Assembly (NCBI GenBank): GCA_041487535.1
Contig: JBGPNM010000017.1
Location: forward strand, 1 to 17,806
Origin: JANWHZ01 sp041487535
GTDB lineage: Bacteria; Patescibacteriota; Saccharimonadia; Saccharimonadales; UBA4665
Length of the DNA stretch: 17,806 nt
Direction of reading: 5' to 3'
The notes under the pieces were generated by a model that saw nothing but the letters and a program-made list of their open reading frames with translations, made no database searches and was not told where the DNA came from. This document shows, piece after piece, positions 7,595-14,414 of this stretch. How positions within the stretch are numbered: the stretch's first letter is position 1; each line of letters begins with the position of its first letter. A program made the translations under genes and the position numbers.

Positions 7595-7677
7595 ACAATT
7601 CCGCAAAAGACGCTTCGCATTTAGTACAGTTCAGGATGAAAAGCGGCTTCGCTGGCAGTTCGGGAAGAGCACCCCGA

Positions 7678-7731
7678 GCGCGAATTTACTTCGCGCCCGG
7701 CGTGATGAGAAACCTGTTTACAGGTGTCTCA
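7678..7731. terminator. Two hairpins between convergent genes
   Basis: GCGCGAA-TTTAC-TTCGCGC (7678-7696) is a perfect 7-bp stem. The second, 7706-7731, pairs TGAGA and ACCTG with CAGGT and TCTCA around a TTTA loop, with one A/G mismatch. The second directly touches the pilin-like gene stop at 7732. They sit between the rarA and pilin-like gene ends and may act as terminators or 3'-end stabilisers in both directions. Neither has a strong T tract. Confidence 0.4.
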
Positions 7732-8007
7732 TTAAAGCAGCGCGTTGAGGGCGCTGTCCAATTGTGTCAGGTCGACCTGATCGACATTGGTTGTATCGAG
7801 CGCTGCTGCTGCGGTTTGCAAGTCAGCCTTGCTGGTAATCTTGACCGGCACTATCGGCTGACCCTTGGTGCTGTCGCTGACGACAGAATTGGCGCTGCGC
7901 ATGTTCATGACCTTGAGGCCGATCAACACAACCGCGCCGATAACCACAAGCACTAACAGTATTGCGATGAAGCCGAAGCCTCGCTGGCTAGCATTAGACT
8001 TATTCAT
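7732..8007 (-). CDS. Small pilin-like single-pass membrane protein
   Basis: The 91-aa protein has a short polar N-terminus ending in QRG, followed by a hydrophobic helix (about 11-34: FGFIAILLVLVVIGAVVLIG) and a small mostly polar exterior domain. The G-F junction and helix resemble a type IV prepilin leader, but the Glu normally at mature position 5 is absent (Ala there), so it may be a pseudopilin variant or simply a tail-out membrane protein. The exterior domain is only about 55 residues. Its ATG overlaps the TAA of the upstream secreted-protein gene by one base (TAATG), so the two are probably translated together and may function as a pair at the cell surface. I do not recognise a named family. 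Confidence 0.65.
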   Translation of the reverse strand: MNKSNASQRGFGFIAILLVLVVIGAVVLIGLKVMNMRSANSVVSDSTKGQPIVPVKITSKADLQTAAAALDTTNVDQVDLTQLDSALNALL

Positions 8008-8699
8008 TACTGTTGCCCTCCTTGGCTAGCCTGCTTTGCATCCAGCAAAGCTTTCACTACCGCCCGTACCGCAGCCTTATAGGCCTTAACATCAGTTCGC
8101 GCTTGCACTGCTGCAGCCTTGAAGGTTGCAACGTCCTGGGCAACCGAAGTGCTGTTGCAATCCAGCGACGGCGTAACCGCCTTAAGCGCAGCGATCGAGG
8201 CATCTGAAGTTGTCCCGGCGGCGGTCGCGGCAGCTACCAAGCTGTCCCAGTTCGCAACAGTGATGTTGTTTGTCTTCTGGTAGGCTTCCGCTTTGGCTAG
8301 TATACCCGCAACACGGGAATTAAAGCTGGTTAGCGATAACGAAATGTGCGAGAAACTTGTGTCCAGGCCCTGCTTATGAGCTTCGCATGCAGTCTTGACC
8401 TCCGCAAGCGTGTGATGCCTGCCCGAGTGCCGCAGCTCCGTTAACATCAGCGCACCCTGATGGCGGTCTTGCGTCTCTATTTCTGTCTTGGTTGAGTCAG
8501 TTGTCGTTGTCTCGGTAGTGTCGTTACTCCCCGACGTCGAGCTGCCGGATGTGTCACCCGAACCGCTGGTACTCGTAGTGGTACCGCCAGAACCCGATGA
8601 ACCGCCATCGTCGGCCAATACCGGCACCGCAACAAGGGCCGTCATCGCGAGCACGAGTGCCGGCAGCGTCAGGCTTATTTTAGTAAAGAGTTTATTCAT
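8007..8699 (-). CDS. Secreted protein with Ser/Thr/Gly-rich linker, function unknown
   Basis: The 230-aa protein begins with a Sec signal peptide: basic MNKLFTK, a hydrophobic core (8-25) and a likely cleavage after VLA at residue 29. Residues 31-74 are almost entirely Ser, Thr, Gly and Asp, a flexible linker or possible glycosylation region. The rest (about 75-230) is predicted mostly helical with Ala-rich heptads and two Cys (C105, C181) that could form a disulphide. AAAGGA precedes ATG 8699 at suitable spacing. It is the first gene of a two-gene unit with the pilin-like protein. No catalytic motif is seen. It could be a surface-exposed or adhesin-like accessory factor, but that is inference. 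Confidence 0.75.
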   Translation of the reverse strand: MNKLFTKISLTLPALVLAMTALVAVPVLADDGGSSGSGGTTTSTSGSGDTSGSSTSGSNDTTETTTTDSTKTEIETQDRHQGALMLTELRHSGRHHTLAEVKTACEAHKQGLDTSFSHISLSLTSFNSRVAGILAKAEAYQKTNNITVANWDSLVAAATAAGTTSDASIAALKAVTPSLDCNSTSVAQDVATFKAAAVQARTDVKAYKAAVRAVVKALLDAKQASQGGQQ

Positions 8700-8730
8700 G
8701 CCTTGTCCTTTATTACTTTATTGCTTTCGT

Positions 8731-8736
8731 ATCATA
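8731..8736 (-). promoter_or_regulatory. Possible -10 for the secreted protein/pilin-like unit
   Basis: TATGAT on the minus strand lies about 30 bases upstream of ATG 8699, matching TATAAT at five of six positions. No clear -35 is seen. The 172-base divergent gap to the PEBP gene holds nothing else I can name. Confidence 0.3.
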
Positions 8737-8871
8737 ATGGTAATAAATTACCGGCCGTTATGCAATATGCTCGTGCTTTTAAGATGATGTAGCCGCCACG
8801 ACATCAGTGTATATTTTTACAGCAAGCTTGGCGCGCAGATGATTACATATCTATGGTAAGGAGTACGAGAA

Positions 8872-9345
8872 ATGGGGTCTTCTGCCTTAACAATTGCAAG
8901 TCCGGCATTTGCCGATGGTGATACAATTCCCGACCAATATACCTGCAGGGGAGCGAATAGCAGCCCTCCGCTTGTCATCACCGGCACGCCCGCGGGTACG
9001 GCCTGCCTAGCGCTCATTATGCACGACCCTGATGCACCCGGTGGCGATTTCCTTCACTGGAGCCTCTGGAATATCGGCCCAGGCCTCGGCTCTTTACCCG
9101 CCGGTACGGTACCGGACGGTGCACTGCAAGGAAAGAATGACTTTGGCACTACACGGTACGGCGGCCCCTGCCCGCCATCGGGGACGCACCGCTACATCTT
9201 TATGCTCTTCGCGCTGGATGCAATATTGGATCTTCCGGACGGCGCAAGTAAATACCAACTACTGCGGACTATCGACGACCACACCGTCGCGCAGGCTACA
9301 TTGACCGGATTGTGCAGCGCGAACCGTATTAAGCAGAGCGGATAA
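8872..9345 (+). CDS. YbhB/YbcL family PEBP-like protein
   Basis: The 157-aa protein belongs to the phosphatidylethanolamine-binding protein superfamily, in the bacterial YbhB/YbcL (Raf-kinase-inhibitor-like) branch. The ligand-pocket motifs are visible: HDPDAPGGDFLHW (51-63) and GPCPPSGTHRYIF (98-110). IPDQYTCRGANSSPPL (19-34) is the usual N-terminal signature. Length is typical. No signal peptide is present, so it is probably cytoplasmic. AAGGAG sits just before ATG 8872. The physiological role of these proteins in bacteria is not settled. It appears to be a single-gene unit, ending in a hairpin that overlaps its stop codon. Confidence 0.92.
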   Translation: MGSSALTIASPAFADGDTIPDQYTCRGANSSPPLVITGTPAGTACLALIMHDPDAPGGDFLHWSLWNIGPGLGSLPAGTVPDGALQGKNDFGTTRYGGPCPPSGTHRYIFMLFALDAILDLPDGASKYQLLRTIDDHTVAQATLTGLCSANRIKQSG

Positions 9346-9358
9346 GCTCCGCATTTTT
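9338..9358 (+). terminator. Rho-independent terminator of the PEBP gene
   Basis: GCGGA-TAAGC-TCCGC forms a 5-bp GC-rich stem followed by ATTTTT. The stop codon TAA of the PEBP gene lies in the loop. Confidence 0.6.
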
Positions 9359-9362
9359 CAGT

Positions 9363-9392
9363 TTGGCGGGGATTGCCGGGCGCGTCTATACT
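9363..9392 (+). promoter_or_regulatory. Candidate promoter of the ABC exporter genes
   Basis: TTGGCG at 9363-9368 is followed after 18 bases by TATACT at 9387-9392. Transcription would start near 9399, between the two possible ATG starts (9396 and 9402), so the message would be leaderless or nearly so. Confidence 0.4.
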
Positions 9393-9395
9393 TAC

Positions 9396-10319
9396 ATGGT
9401 AATGGCCGCTGCTACTAAACCGCTCGTTCTAGAAAACCTCAGCAAACGCTATGCCGGTTCGCCGGTATTTGCCATCAAAGACATCTCGCTTTCCGTCGCC
9501 AGCGGAGAAGTATACGGTTTTTTAGGCGCTAACGGCGCCGGCAAGTCTACGACTATCCGCACGCTGCTCAACTTTGTGCAGCCAACCGCCGGCAGCGCCC
9601 GCATTGCCGGCTTCGACATTGTCGCTGATTCGGTTCAAGCCAAACGGCATACCGGCTACTTGGCAGGAGAAGTTGCCTTGTACGACAAGCTCACCGGCCG
9701 GCAATTTTTACACTTTATGGCCGAACTCCAACCGCCGCGCGATCATAGCTATCCGCAGCATCTGTCGCAAGTATTCCAGGCGGAACTGGACAAGCCGCTG
9801 CGCACGCTCTCGCGCGGTAACCGCCAGAAAATCGGTATCATCCAAGCATGTATGCATCAGCCCGACATCCTTATATTGGACGAGCCGACCACCGGCCTGG
9901 ACCCGCTCATGCAGGAAGTATTTTTCGATGTCGTTCGGGAAACGAAAAAACGCGGCGGCTGTGTATTTTTCAGCAGCCACAACCTTGCGGAAGTGCAGCG
10001 GGCATGCGACCGCGTGGGTTTCATCCGTGACGGCAAATTGGTCCGCGAACATACTCTGTCAGATATGTCAGCAAAGGCCGCCAACAGTTTCGACCTTGTT
10101 TTTCAGAATAACGCTCCGCTGCAGGACCTAAAACGGGTTCCGCAAGCCCAGGTTACATCCGGCGGTGGCCCGCACCGGGTTACTGTAGCCGTACCGTCTG
10201 CATCGCTTCCACTGTTTTTTGCGGTGCTCTCGCAGCACCGCCTTAGTCATTTTCAGCAGCGGGAAGCCAATTTGGAAGAGGAATTCCTTAGCTACTACCA
10301 GGAGGACCAGCGTGATTAA
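9396..10319 (+). CDS. ABC-2 type transporter ATP-binding subunit
   Basis: This is the ATPase of a two-gene exporter. From ATG 9396 it is 307 aa. Walker A is GANGAGKST (44-52), the signature is LSRGNRQK (138-145), Walker B ILILDEPT (158-165), and the H-loop SSH (193-195). The signature has Arg where LSGG-type proteins have Gly, a variant common in ABC-2 exporter ATPases. A C-terminal extension (about 225-307) follows the core, as in NatA/CcmA-like subunits. ATG 9402 is an equally possible start; the upstream TTG at 9363 has no support. No Shine-Dalgarno is visible. The last 8 bases overlap the permease start. The substrate cannot be read from sequence. Confidence 0.93.
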   Translation: MVMAAATKPLVLENLSKRYAGSPVFAIKDISLSVASGEVYGFLGANGAGKSTTIRTLLNFVQPTAGSARIAGFDIVADSVQAKRHTGYLAGEVALYDKLTGRQFLHFMAELQPPRDHSYPQHLSQVFQAELDKPLRTLSRGNRQKIGIIQACMHQPDILILDEPTTGLDPLMQEVFFDVVRETKKRGGCVFFSSHNLAEVQRACDRVGFIRDGKLVREHTLSDMSAKAANSFDLVFQNNAPLQDLKRVPQAQVTSGGGPHRVTVAVPSASLPLFFAVLSQHRLSHFQQREANLEEEFLSYYQEDQRD

Positions 10320-11154
10320 TGCAACCCGGCTCCGCCCAAGCCGCCGCCGTGGCTTGACTGTGATTATCCGGCAGGAGCTGACGCAGCGGCGCTGGTCAAT
10401 CCTGTGGTGGATAGTCGGCATCGGCGGCTATATCACGCTCAACCTAGCGGTGTATCCTACGTTCCGCAACCAGTCGGCACAATTAGACATGGCGCTCAAG
10501 CAAATTCCAGACACGGCCCGCGCGCTCATCACCGACACCGGCAGCTTTATTACGCCCATCGGCTATCTCAGCTCGAAGGTATATTACTTTTTCCTTCCTT
10601 TGTTATTCAGCTTTCTGGCAATCGCTTTAGGATCGTCGCTTTTGGGCCGCGAAGAGCAGCAGCATACCATCGAGCTGTTGCTTGCCCGCCCTATCTCCCG
10701 CGGTACGCTGCTCTTTGGTAAAGCTATTTCCGGATTGATTGTTCTGCTTATAGTCAGCCTGGCTACGGCCATACTTACGGCTTTGGAGGCCGCAGCGTTT
10801 GGTTTTACCGGTGTGCACACCCTCAGCATCCTGACGGCGACATCGATGTCGGCCTTGCTGTCACTAATATTCGGCGCCGTCGCGTTTGCCCTGACCGCCG
10901 CCGGGCGAACCGGGCGGAGCGCCAGCATCAGCATCGCCGTTTTGTTGTCGCTCGGCGGTTACGTCGTCAGTTCGCTTGACACTACTATTCACTGGCTGCG
11001 TTGGCCGGCAAAATTCCTGCCGTTTCACTATTACCACCCAGCCGACATACTCACCGGCCATTTCAGCGCTCCGGAGCCTCTCGGCATGCTTGCAATTGTA
11101 TGTGTGCTCATGGCGCTTGCCTGGGTTAGCTTCCGCCGCCGTGATATTAGCTGA
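10312..11154 (+). CDS. ABC-2 type transporter permease subunit
   Basis: The 280-aa membrane subunit partners the preceding ATPase. About six hydrophobic segments are visible, including WSILWWIVGIGGYITLNLAV (about 29-48), YYFFLPLLFSFLAIALG (about 88-104), LIVLLIVSLATAILTALEA and a final LAIVCVLMALAWVSF. GREEQQHTIELLLARPISR between segments 2 and 3 is the conserved cytoplasmic loop of ABC-2 permeases, where the ATPase coupling helix lies. GTG 10312 is chosen because GGAGG sits 6 bases upstream and the start overlaps the ATPase stop by 8 bases. An upstream open frame back to 10219 is just overlap with the ATPase. Likely a drug, peptide or lipid exporter; specificity unknown. Confidence 0.88.
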   Translation: MINATRLRPSRRRGLTVIIRQELTQRRWSILWWIVGIGGYITLNLAVYPTFRNQSAQLDMALKQIPDTARALITDTGSFITPIGYLSSKVYYFFLPLLFSFLAIALGSSLLGREEQQHTIELLLARPISRGTLLFGKAISGLIVLLIVSLATAILTALEAAAFGFTGVHTLSILTATSMSALLSLIFGAVAFALTAAGRTGRSASISIAVLLSLGGYVVSSLDTTIHWLRWPAKFLPFHYYHPADILTGHFSAPEPLGMLAIVCVLMALAWVSFRRRDIS

Positions 11155-11167
11155 CGGCACCGAAAAT

Positions 11168-11197
11168 CTGGCATATACTTCGAATATTTTGTATAAT
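11168..11197 (+). promoter_or_regulatory. Promoter of tRNA-Gln (and perhaps the helicase gene)
   Basis: CTGGCA at 11168-11173 is followed after 18 bases by a perfect TATAAT at 11192-11197. Transcription would start near 11204, about 33 bases before the tRNA. No terminator lies between the tRNA and the helicase ATG, so co-transcription is possible. Confidence 0.6.
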
Positions 11198-11236
11198 CCC
11201 CCTTGTTACGGTCATCAAGGTGACCAAACAGATTAT

Positions 11237-11310
11237 TGGGGATTAGCCAAGTGGTAAGGCAACGGGTTCTGGTCCCGTCATCGGGGGTTCGAATCCCTCA
11301 TCCCCAGCCA
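11237..11310 (+). tRNA. tRNA-Gln (anticodon CUG)
   Basis: A 74-base cloverleaf is readable. The acceptor arm TGGGGAT pairs with ATCCCCA, followed by discriminator G and an encoded CCA. The D-loop region has AGTGGTAAGGC, the anticodon stem ACGGG/CCCGT encloses TTCTGGT with anticodon CTG, and the T arm has GGTTCGAATCC. The pattern, including the T-A first pair, closely resembles bacterial tRNA-Gln. Confidence 0.95.
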
Positions 11311-11334
11311 TAACTTGCACCAAAGGTGACCGTA

Positions 11335-12978
11335 ATGCCTGATATTTTAGAGCTAGTTGTCGGTACGGATAAAAACCTGTTTGTTGGACTCGCAGGTCCA
11401 GGCACCGGCAAAAGCTTCAGTTTTAAGACTATAGTTAAGTCGGATAGCTTCAAGGGCAAGAAAATACTAGTCTTGTCATTTATCAATAAGCTGGTCGATG
11501 ATTTGATAGTGGACTTTAAAGACTTCGCCAATGTCGAAGTCTCGACGTTGCATTCATTTGCAATGCAAGAATATTCAAAGCAAACCAAGAAAGTTGCCGA
11601 ACTTGATGAGTCGCTCGATAAACTAATAACAAGTGATTATTCATTCATAAAAATGGGTAAAACAGACTTTGAAAAAGCCCTGCATGCTGGATCTTTGTCG
11701 GATGAGGAAGAGAACTTCTATAAAACTCGAGCAACTTATTATGGGAATAATGAACAGTTATTTTCATTCAATTCAATAATCTATGCTATAAATCAGCTCT
11801 TTAGCGCCAATAGTGATGTAATACCAAGCGACTACGATCTTATATTAGTTGATGAATTCCAGGATTTTAATCAGCTTGAATGGAATTTTATAAAGCACCT
11901 CAACACAAAAAATAGAATTGTAATCGTTGGCGACGATGATCAATCGCTATACGGATGGAAGAGTGCACAGCCACAATTAATAAGAGACCTCTACAAAGAT
12001 CCTCAGACTGGAGAGTTTTCGCTCGACAATTGTTACAGATGCACAGAAGTTATCGTAAAATCTGTAAACGACCTTATAAAAAACGCTAAATCAAAAGGCC
12101 TACTTAAAGGAAGACTTGACGAGAAAAAGTATCTTTATCCTTCGCCACGTAGCGATGGCAAGGAGGAGGTAAGTAAAAAATATAGCAAGATAGATTTCAT
12201 ACCAACAGTGAGTGGGAATCAGCTTTTTTACCAACTAGCTTCACGAATTAAGAAAGAGACTGGTGGTGGTGAGAAGAAGAAACGTATTTTAGTGCTAGTG
12301 CCCTCCTATTTTAAACAAAAAATGTACGAAGGTTTAGTAAAGGAAGACCTTAATGTCGTTGATTTCGAGCTGTTCTCTGACGAAAAACACAAAACCTTAA
12401 AACATAAATACATCATAGAAAGCTTTAGGACACTCGAGAAACGCAAGACAGATAACTTATCAGTACGCAAGATCATGTCGTTTTACGTAGATGAAAAAAG
12501 TCTCAAGACCTTGGTAGAGACAAGTGATAGCACAAAGAAGAAATTGTGGAATTGCTTAGATAAGACAATACAGGGAAAAATTGAGGTAGATGTTGCCCTT
12601 TTTAAGAAGGTAAGGGTCGGAAAGGACAAACTAACATCTACGGATTTAAAAAGACTCAATGAAATCTTAAATCTGAAAAATCTTTTATCAAAACTGATAA
12701 ATGGGTTTGACGCTCACACGAGAGATGCAGTTGAAGTTGAAATAACGACTGTAATGGGTTCAAAAGGTCTTTCTGCTGATTTTGTCTACTTTGTAGGTGT
12801 CGACGATAGCTGCGTTCTTGACTATGAGACCAAGACGCTTACTGATCAAACTATATGTGAGTTTCTGGTAGGGATAACGAGAGCTAAGGAAAAGTTAACC
12901 CTGCTGTCATTTAAAGACACTAACCCTGTGGTTGTTGGCCTGATTTCAAGCCACATCAATACCATCTCCCTACGTTAG
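11335..12978 (+). CDS. UvrD-like superfamily 1 DNA helicase, probably horizontally acquired
   Basis: The 547-aa protein has the full SF1A motif set: Walker A GPGTGKS (21-27), motif Ia VLSFINKL (46-53), motif Ib STLHSFA (70-76), motif II LILVDEFQDF (169-178), motif III IVIVGDDDQSLYGW (195-208), motif V ITTVMGSKGLSADFVYF (470-486) and motif VI VGITRAKEKL (512-521). It is shorter than UvrD, Rep or PcrA (about 650-750 aa), mainly through small 1B/2B insertions, so it is not one of those repair helicases. A Lys-rich, low-identity middle (about 250-460) separates the halves. ATG 11335 is preferred, with AAAGGTGA just upstream; a GTG at 11326 is possible. The gene is visibly AT-richer than its neighbours and begins 24 bases after tRNA-Gln. 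Stand-alone helicases of this size occur in defence and mobile contexts (for example GajB), but no partner gene is seen here. Confidence 0.88.
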   Translation: MPDILELVVGTDKNLFVGLAGPGTGKSFSFKTIVKSDSFKGKKILVLSFINKLVDDLIVDFKDFANVEVSTLHSFAMQEYSKQTKKVAELDESLDKLITSDYSFIKMGKTDFEKALHAGSLSDEEENFYKTRATYYGNNEQLFSFNSIIYAINQLFSANSDVIPSDYDLILVDEFQDFNQLEWNFIKHLNTKNRIVIVGDDDQSLYGWKSAQPQLIRDLYKDPQTGEFSLDNCYRCTEVIVKSVNDLIKNAKSKGLLKGRLDEKKYLYPSPRSDGKEEVSKKYSKIDFIPTVSGNQLFYQLASRIKKETGGGEKKKRILVLVPSYFKQKMYEGLVKEDLNVVDFELFSDEKHKTLKHKYIIESFRTLEKRKTDNLSVRKIMSFYVDEKSLKTLVETSDSTKKKLWNCLDKTIQGKIEVDVALFKKVRVGKDKLTSTDLKRLNEILNLKNLLSKLINGFDAHTRDAVEVEITTVMGSKGLSADFVYFVGVDDSCVLDYETKTLTDQTICEFLVGITRAKEKLTLLSFKDTNPVVVGLISSHINTISLR

Positions 12979-12979
12979 G

Positions 12980-13141
12980 CTAATCATTTATAACAATATT
13001 GCGATCGTGCAGTGCTAGTTTGATATTTAAGCTGCGTACTAGCCTGGTCTTTTCAAATTCTGAGCCTTCCTGCAATACATATTTAACGTAACCAGCTATC
13101 AAGTTCTTTTTGCCATAGCCTTTGTGAGTGGCTTTCATCAT
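12980..13141 (-). CDS. Possible small 53-aa basic protein or gene remnant
   Basis: In the 210-base gap between the helicase and HAD genes, the minus strand has a 53-codon frame starting ATG-ATG at 13141 and ending in TAG at 12980. It reads MMKATHKGYGKKNLIAGYV and onward, Lys-rich and plausible as protein. Its stop is one base from the convergent helicase stop. There is no Shine-Dalgarno, and the same frame stays open upstream of the ATG, so it may be the C-terminal remnant of a longer gene. I do not recognise it. Confidence 0.35.
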   Translation of the reverse strand: MMKATHKGYGKKNLIAGYVKYVLQEGSEFEKTRLVRSLNIKLALHDRNIVIND

Positions 13142-13188
13142 CAGGGTGAACTTTTCAATGACAGCTCGGAGACGGCAAGTTAGAAAGG

Positions 13189-13833
13189 TTAAAGAAGCAT
13201 TGATCGTAGTTCTTTGTTTGATTCGTGTCCATCTCTTTCGTCCCCCATCTCATACCGGAACGTTTGCCAGCCTCGCTGTTTGGCTGTAGCAAGATTCTCT
13301 TCATCATCGTCAATGAGAAATAAGTCTTTCCTTTTTGCCTCAGTCCGCTGTTCCGCGAGTTCATAAAATGTAACGTCAGGCTTCTTCATACCTTCGACCG
13401 ATGAGTCGAATATATTGTCAAATAGCTGCAACTCTTTCGGAAAATCTTCTTTCTTCTTCGGGTCGGTCAGGCCAAGCCAAGAGTTGCTCATAATAGCAAG
13501 TTTGTATCCAGTCTCGTGCAATACGCCAGCAAGTTTAAGCGTATCTCGTGACCAAAACTTTGCTGCATACGTCTGCGCAAAGACAGGTGCCGGGTCGTAA
13601 CCATTTTTGGCAAGCCGTTTCAATACCACAGCCCAGCCGGCCTCTGCTGGTATCTCCCCGAGGAGCATAGCTGTGCCAATATTCTTAGGGACTGACTGGC
13701 CAAACAGTACGCCGAGCAGTTGATCCCGGGTGATACCCAGCTCCGCGGCTACCGCGCTGAGGCTCGACCGCCAGTCCAGCAAAACGCCGCCAACGTCGAA
13801 GACGACCCACATAGGTCTACGCGTCATGCCCAT
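13189..13833 (-). CDS. HAD superfamily hydrolase (subfamily IA-like)
   Basis: The 214-aa protein is a haloacid dehalogenase-type phosphatase. Motif I is VVFDVGGVLLD with nucleophile D13; the +2 residue is Gly, as in the FDxGGVL subgroup that includes YihX-like phosphatases. Motif II is IMSNS (114-118), motif III is GMKKPD (148-153), and motif IV is LIDDDEENL (173-181). A helical C1-type cap (about 20-95) lies between motifs I and II. All catalytic residues are present. ATG 13833 lies 7 bases after the Nudix stop, with GGAG overlapping the Nudix end as ribosome site; ATG 13827 is also possible. It is probably co-transcribed with the Nudix gene, suggesting small-molecule phosphate metabolism, but the substrate is not predictable. 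Confidence 0.88.
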   Translation of the reverse strand: MGMTRRPMWVVFDVGGVLLDWRSSLSAVAAELGITRDQLLGVLFGQSVPKNIGTAMLLGEIPAEAGWAVVLKRLAKNGYDPAPVFAQTYAAKFWSRDTLKLAGVLHETGYKLAIMSNSWLGLTDPKKKEDFPKELQLFDNIFDSSVEGMKKPDVTFYELAEQRTEAKRKDLFLIDDDEENLATAKQRGWQTFRYEMGDERDGHESNKELRSMLL

Positions 13834-13840
13834 GTATGTA

Positions 13841-14311
13841 TTACTCCGCCAGGTTAAAACGCTTTACCTGTTGTAATGCATCGTTTGCCCCATGCCGTGT
13901 TTTTGCCGACATGACGAGGCTATCAATATTACTTGCATCAACCCATGTAAATTCATCGTGCTCTTGAGGATCGAGAATGACATCACCGGGCCCAACCGTA
14001 ACAAGGAAGTTTACTTGCCGTACCTTTGGCTTCCGGTCAGTAGAATAATCAAAACCGGGAAATATTCCTAATACTTTCGATACCGTTAATCCCGTTTCTT
14101 CCCTGACTTCGCGGATCGCGCCGTCAGTTATTTTCTCACCCTCGTCTACCCCGCCGCCCGGGAGCTCGTAGGTGCCACCCATAAAATCGCCGACTGCCCG
14201 GTAGACCATAAGGATTTTGTTGTCCCGCACGATGGCAACGCCAGTCGAAATATGCGTGATGCCATCATGCTTTGCTTGCGTGCGGACAGCAGTTTCTTGT
14301 TCACCATTCAT
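13841..14311 (-). CDS. Nudix hydrolase
   Basis: The 156-aa protein cleaves a nucleoside diphosphate linked to another moiety. The complete Nudix box GX5EX7REUXEEXGU is present at 53-75, ending REVREETGL, just after ELPGGGVDEG. Strands flanking the box (GVAIVRDNKILMVYRA and FLVTVGP) fit the alpha-beta-alpha sandwich. The substrate cannot be told; the general type resembles MutT/ADP-ribose-like members. ATG 14311 is chosen because a TATACT lies exactly 6 bases before it, fitting a leaderless message; an upstream in-frame ATG at 14326 would lie upstream of that -10. It is followed closely by the HAD gene. Confidence 0.92.
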   Translation of the reverse strand: MNGEQETAVRTQAKHDGITHISTGVAIVRDNKILMVYRAVGDFMGGTYELPGGGVDEGEKITDGAIREVREETGLTVSKVLGIFPGFDYSTDRKPKVRQVNFLVTVGPGDVILDPQEHDEFTWVDASNIDSLVMSAKTRHGANDALQQVKRFNLAE

Positions 14312-14317
14312 GACCTT

Positions 14318-14323
14318 AGTATA
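14318..14323 (-). promoter_or_regulatory. -10 element placed for a leaderless Nudix transcript
   Basis: TATACT on the minus strand is separated from ATG 14311 by AAGGTC, so the expected transcription start is the start codon itself. This spacing is identical to that before rarA. No clear -35 is visible. Confidence 0.4.
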
Positions 14324-14414
14324 CATAATAGCTACGTGTTGAGGGCGCTGGCAGGATGCATTTTAGATGCCACTACGGCTTGTATCTGTCACTCTTAGTT
14401 CTATTAAACGTACC

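Noticed and set aside
7636..7956. Plus-strand frame of 106 codons after rarA
   Set aside because: It runs through two hairpins and antisense to the pilin-like gene, with no ribosome site.
10219..10311. N-terminal extension of the ABC permease
   Set aside because: It is fully inside the ATPase gene; GTG 10312 has GGAGG at ideal spacing, so the extension is overlap only.
12960..13190. Second copy of the tRNA-Gln 3' end marking an integrated element
   Set aside because: No match to the tRNA 3' sequence was found downstream of the helicase, so classic integrase-type attachment sites are not supported.
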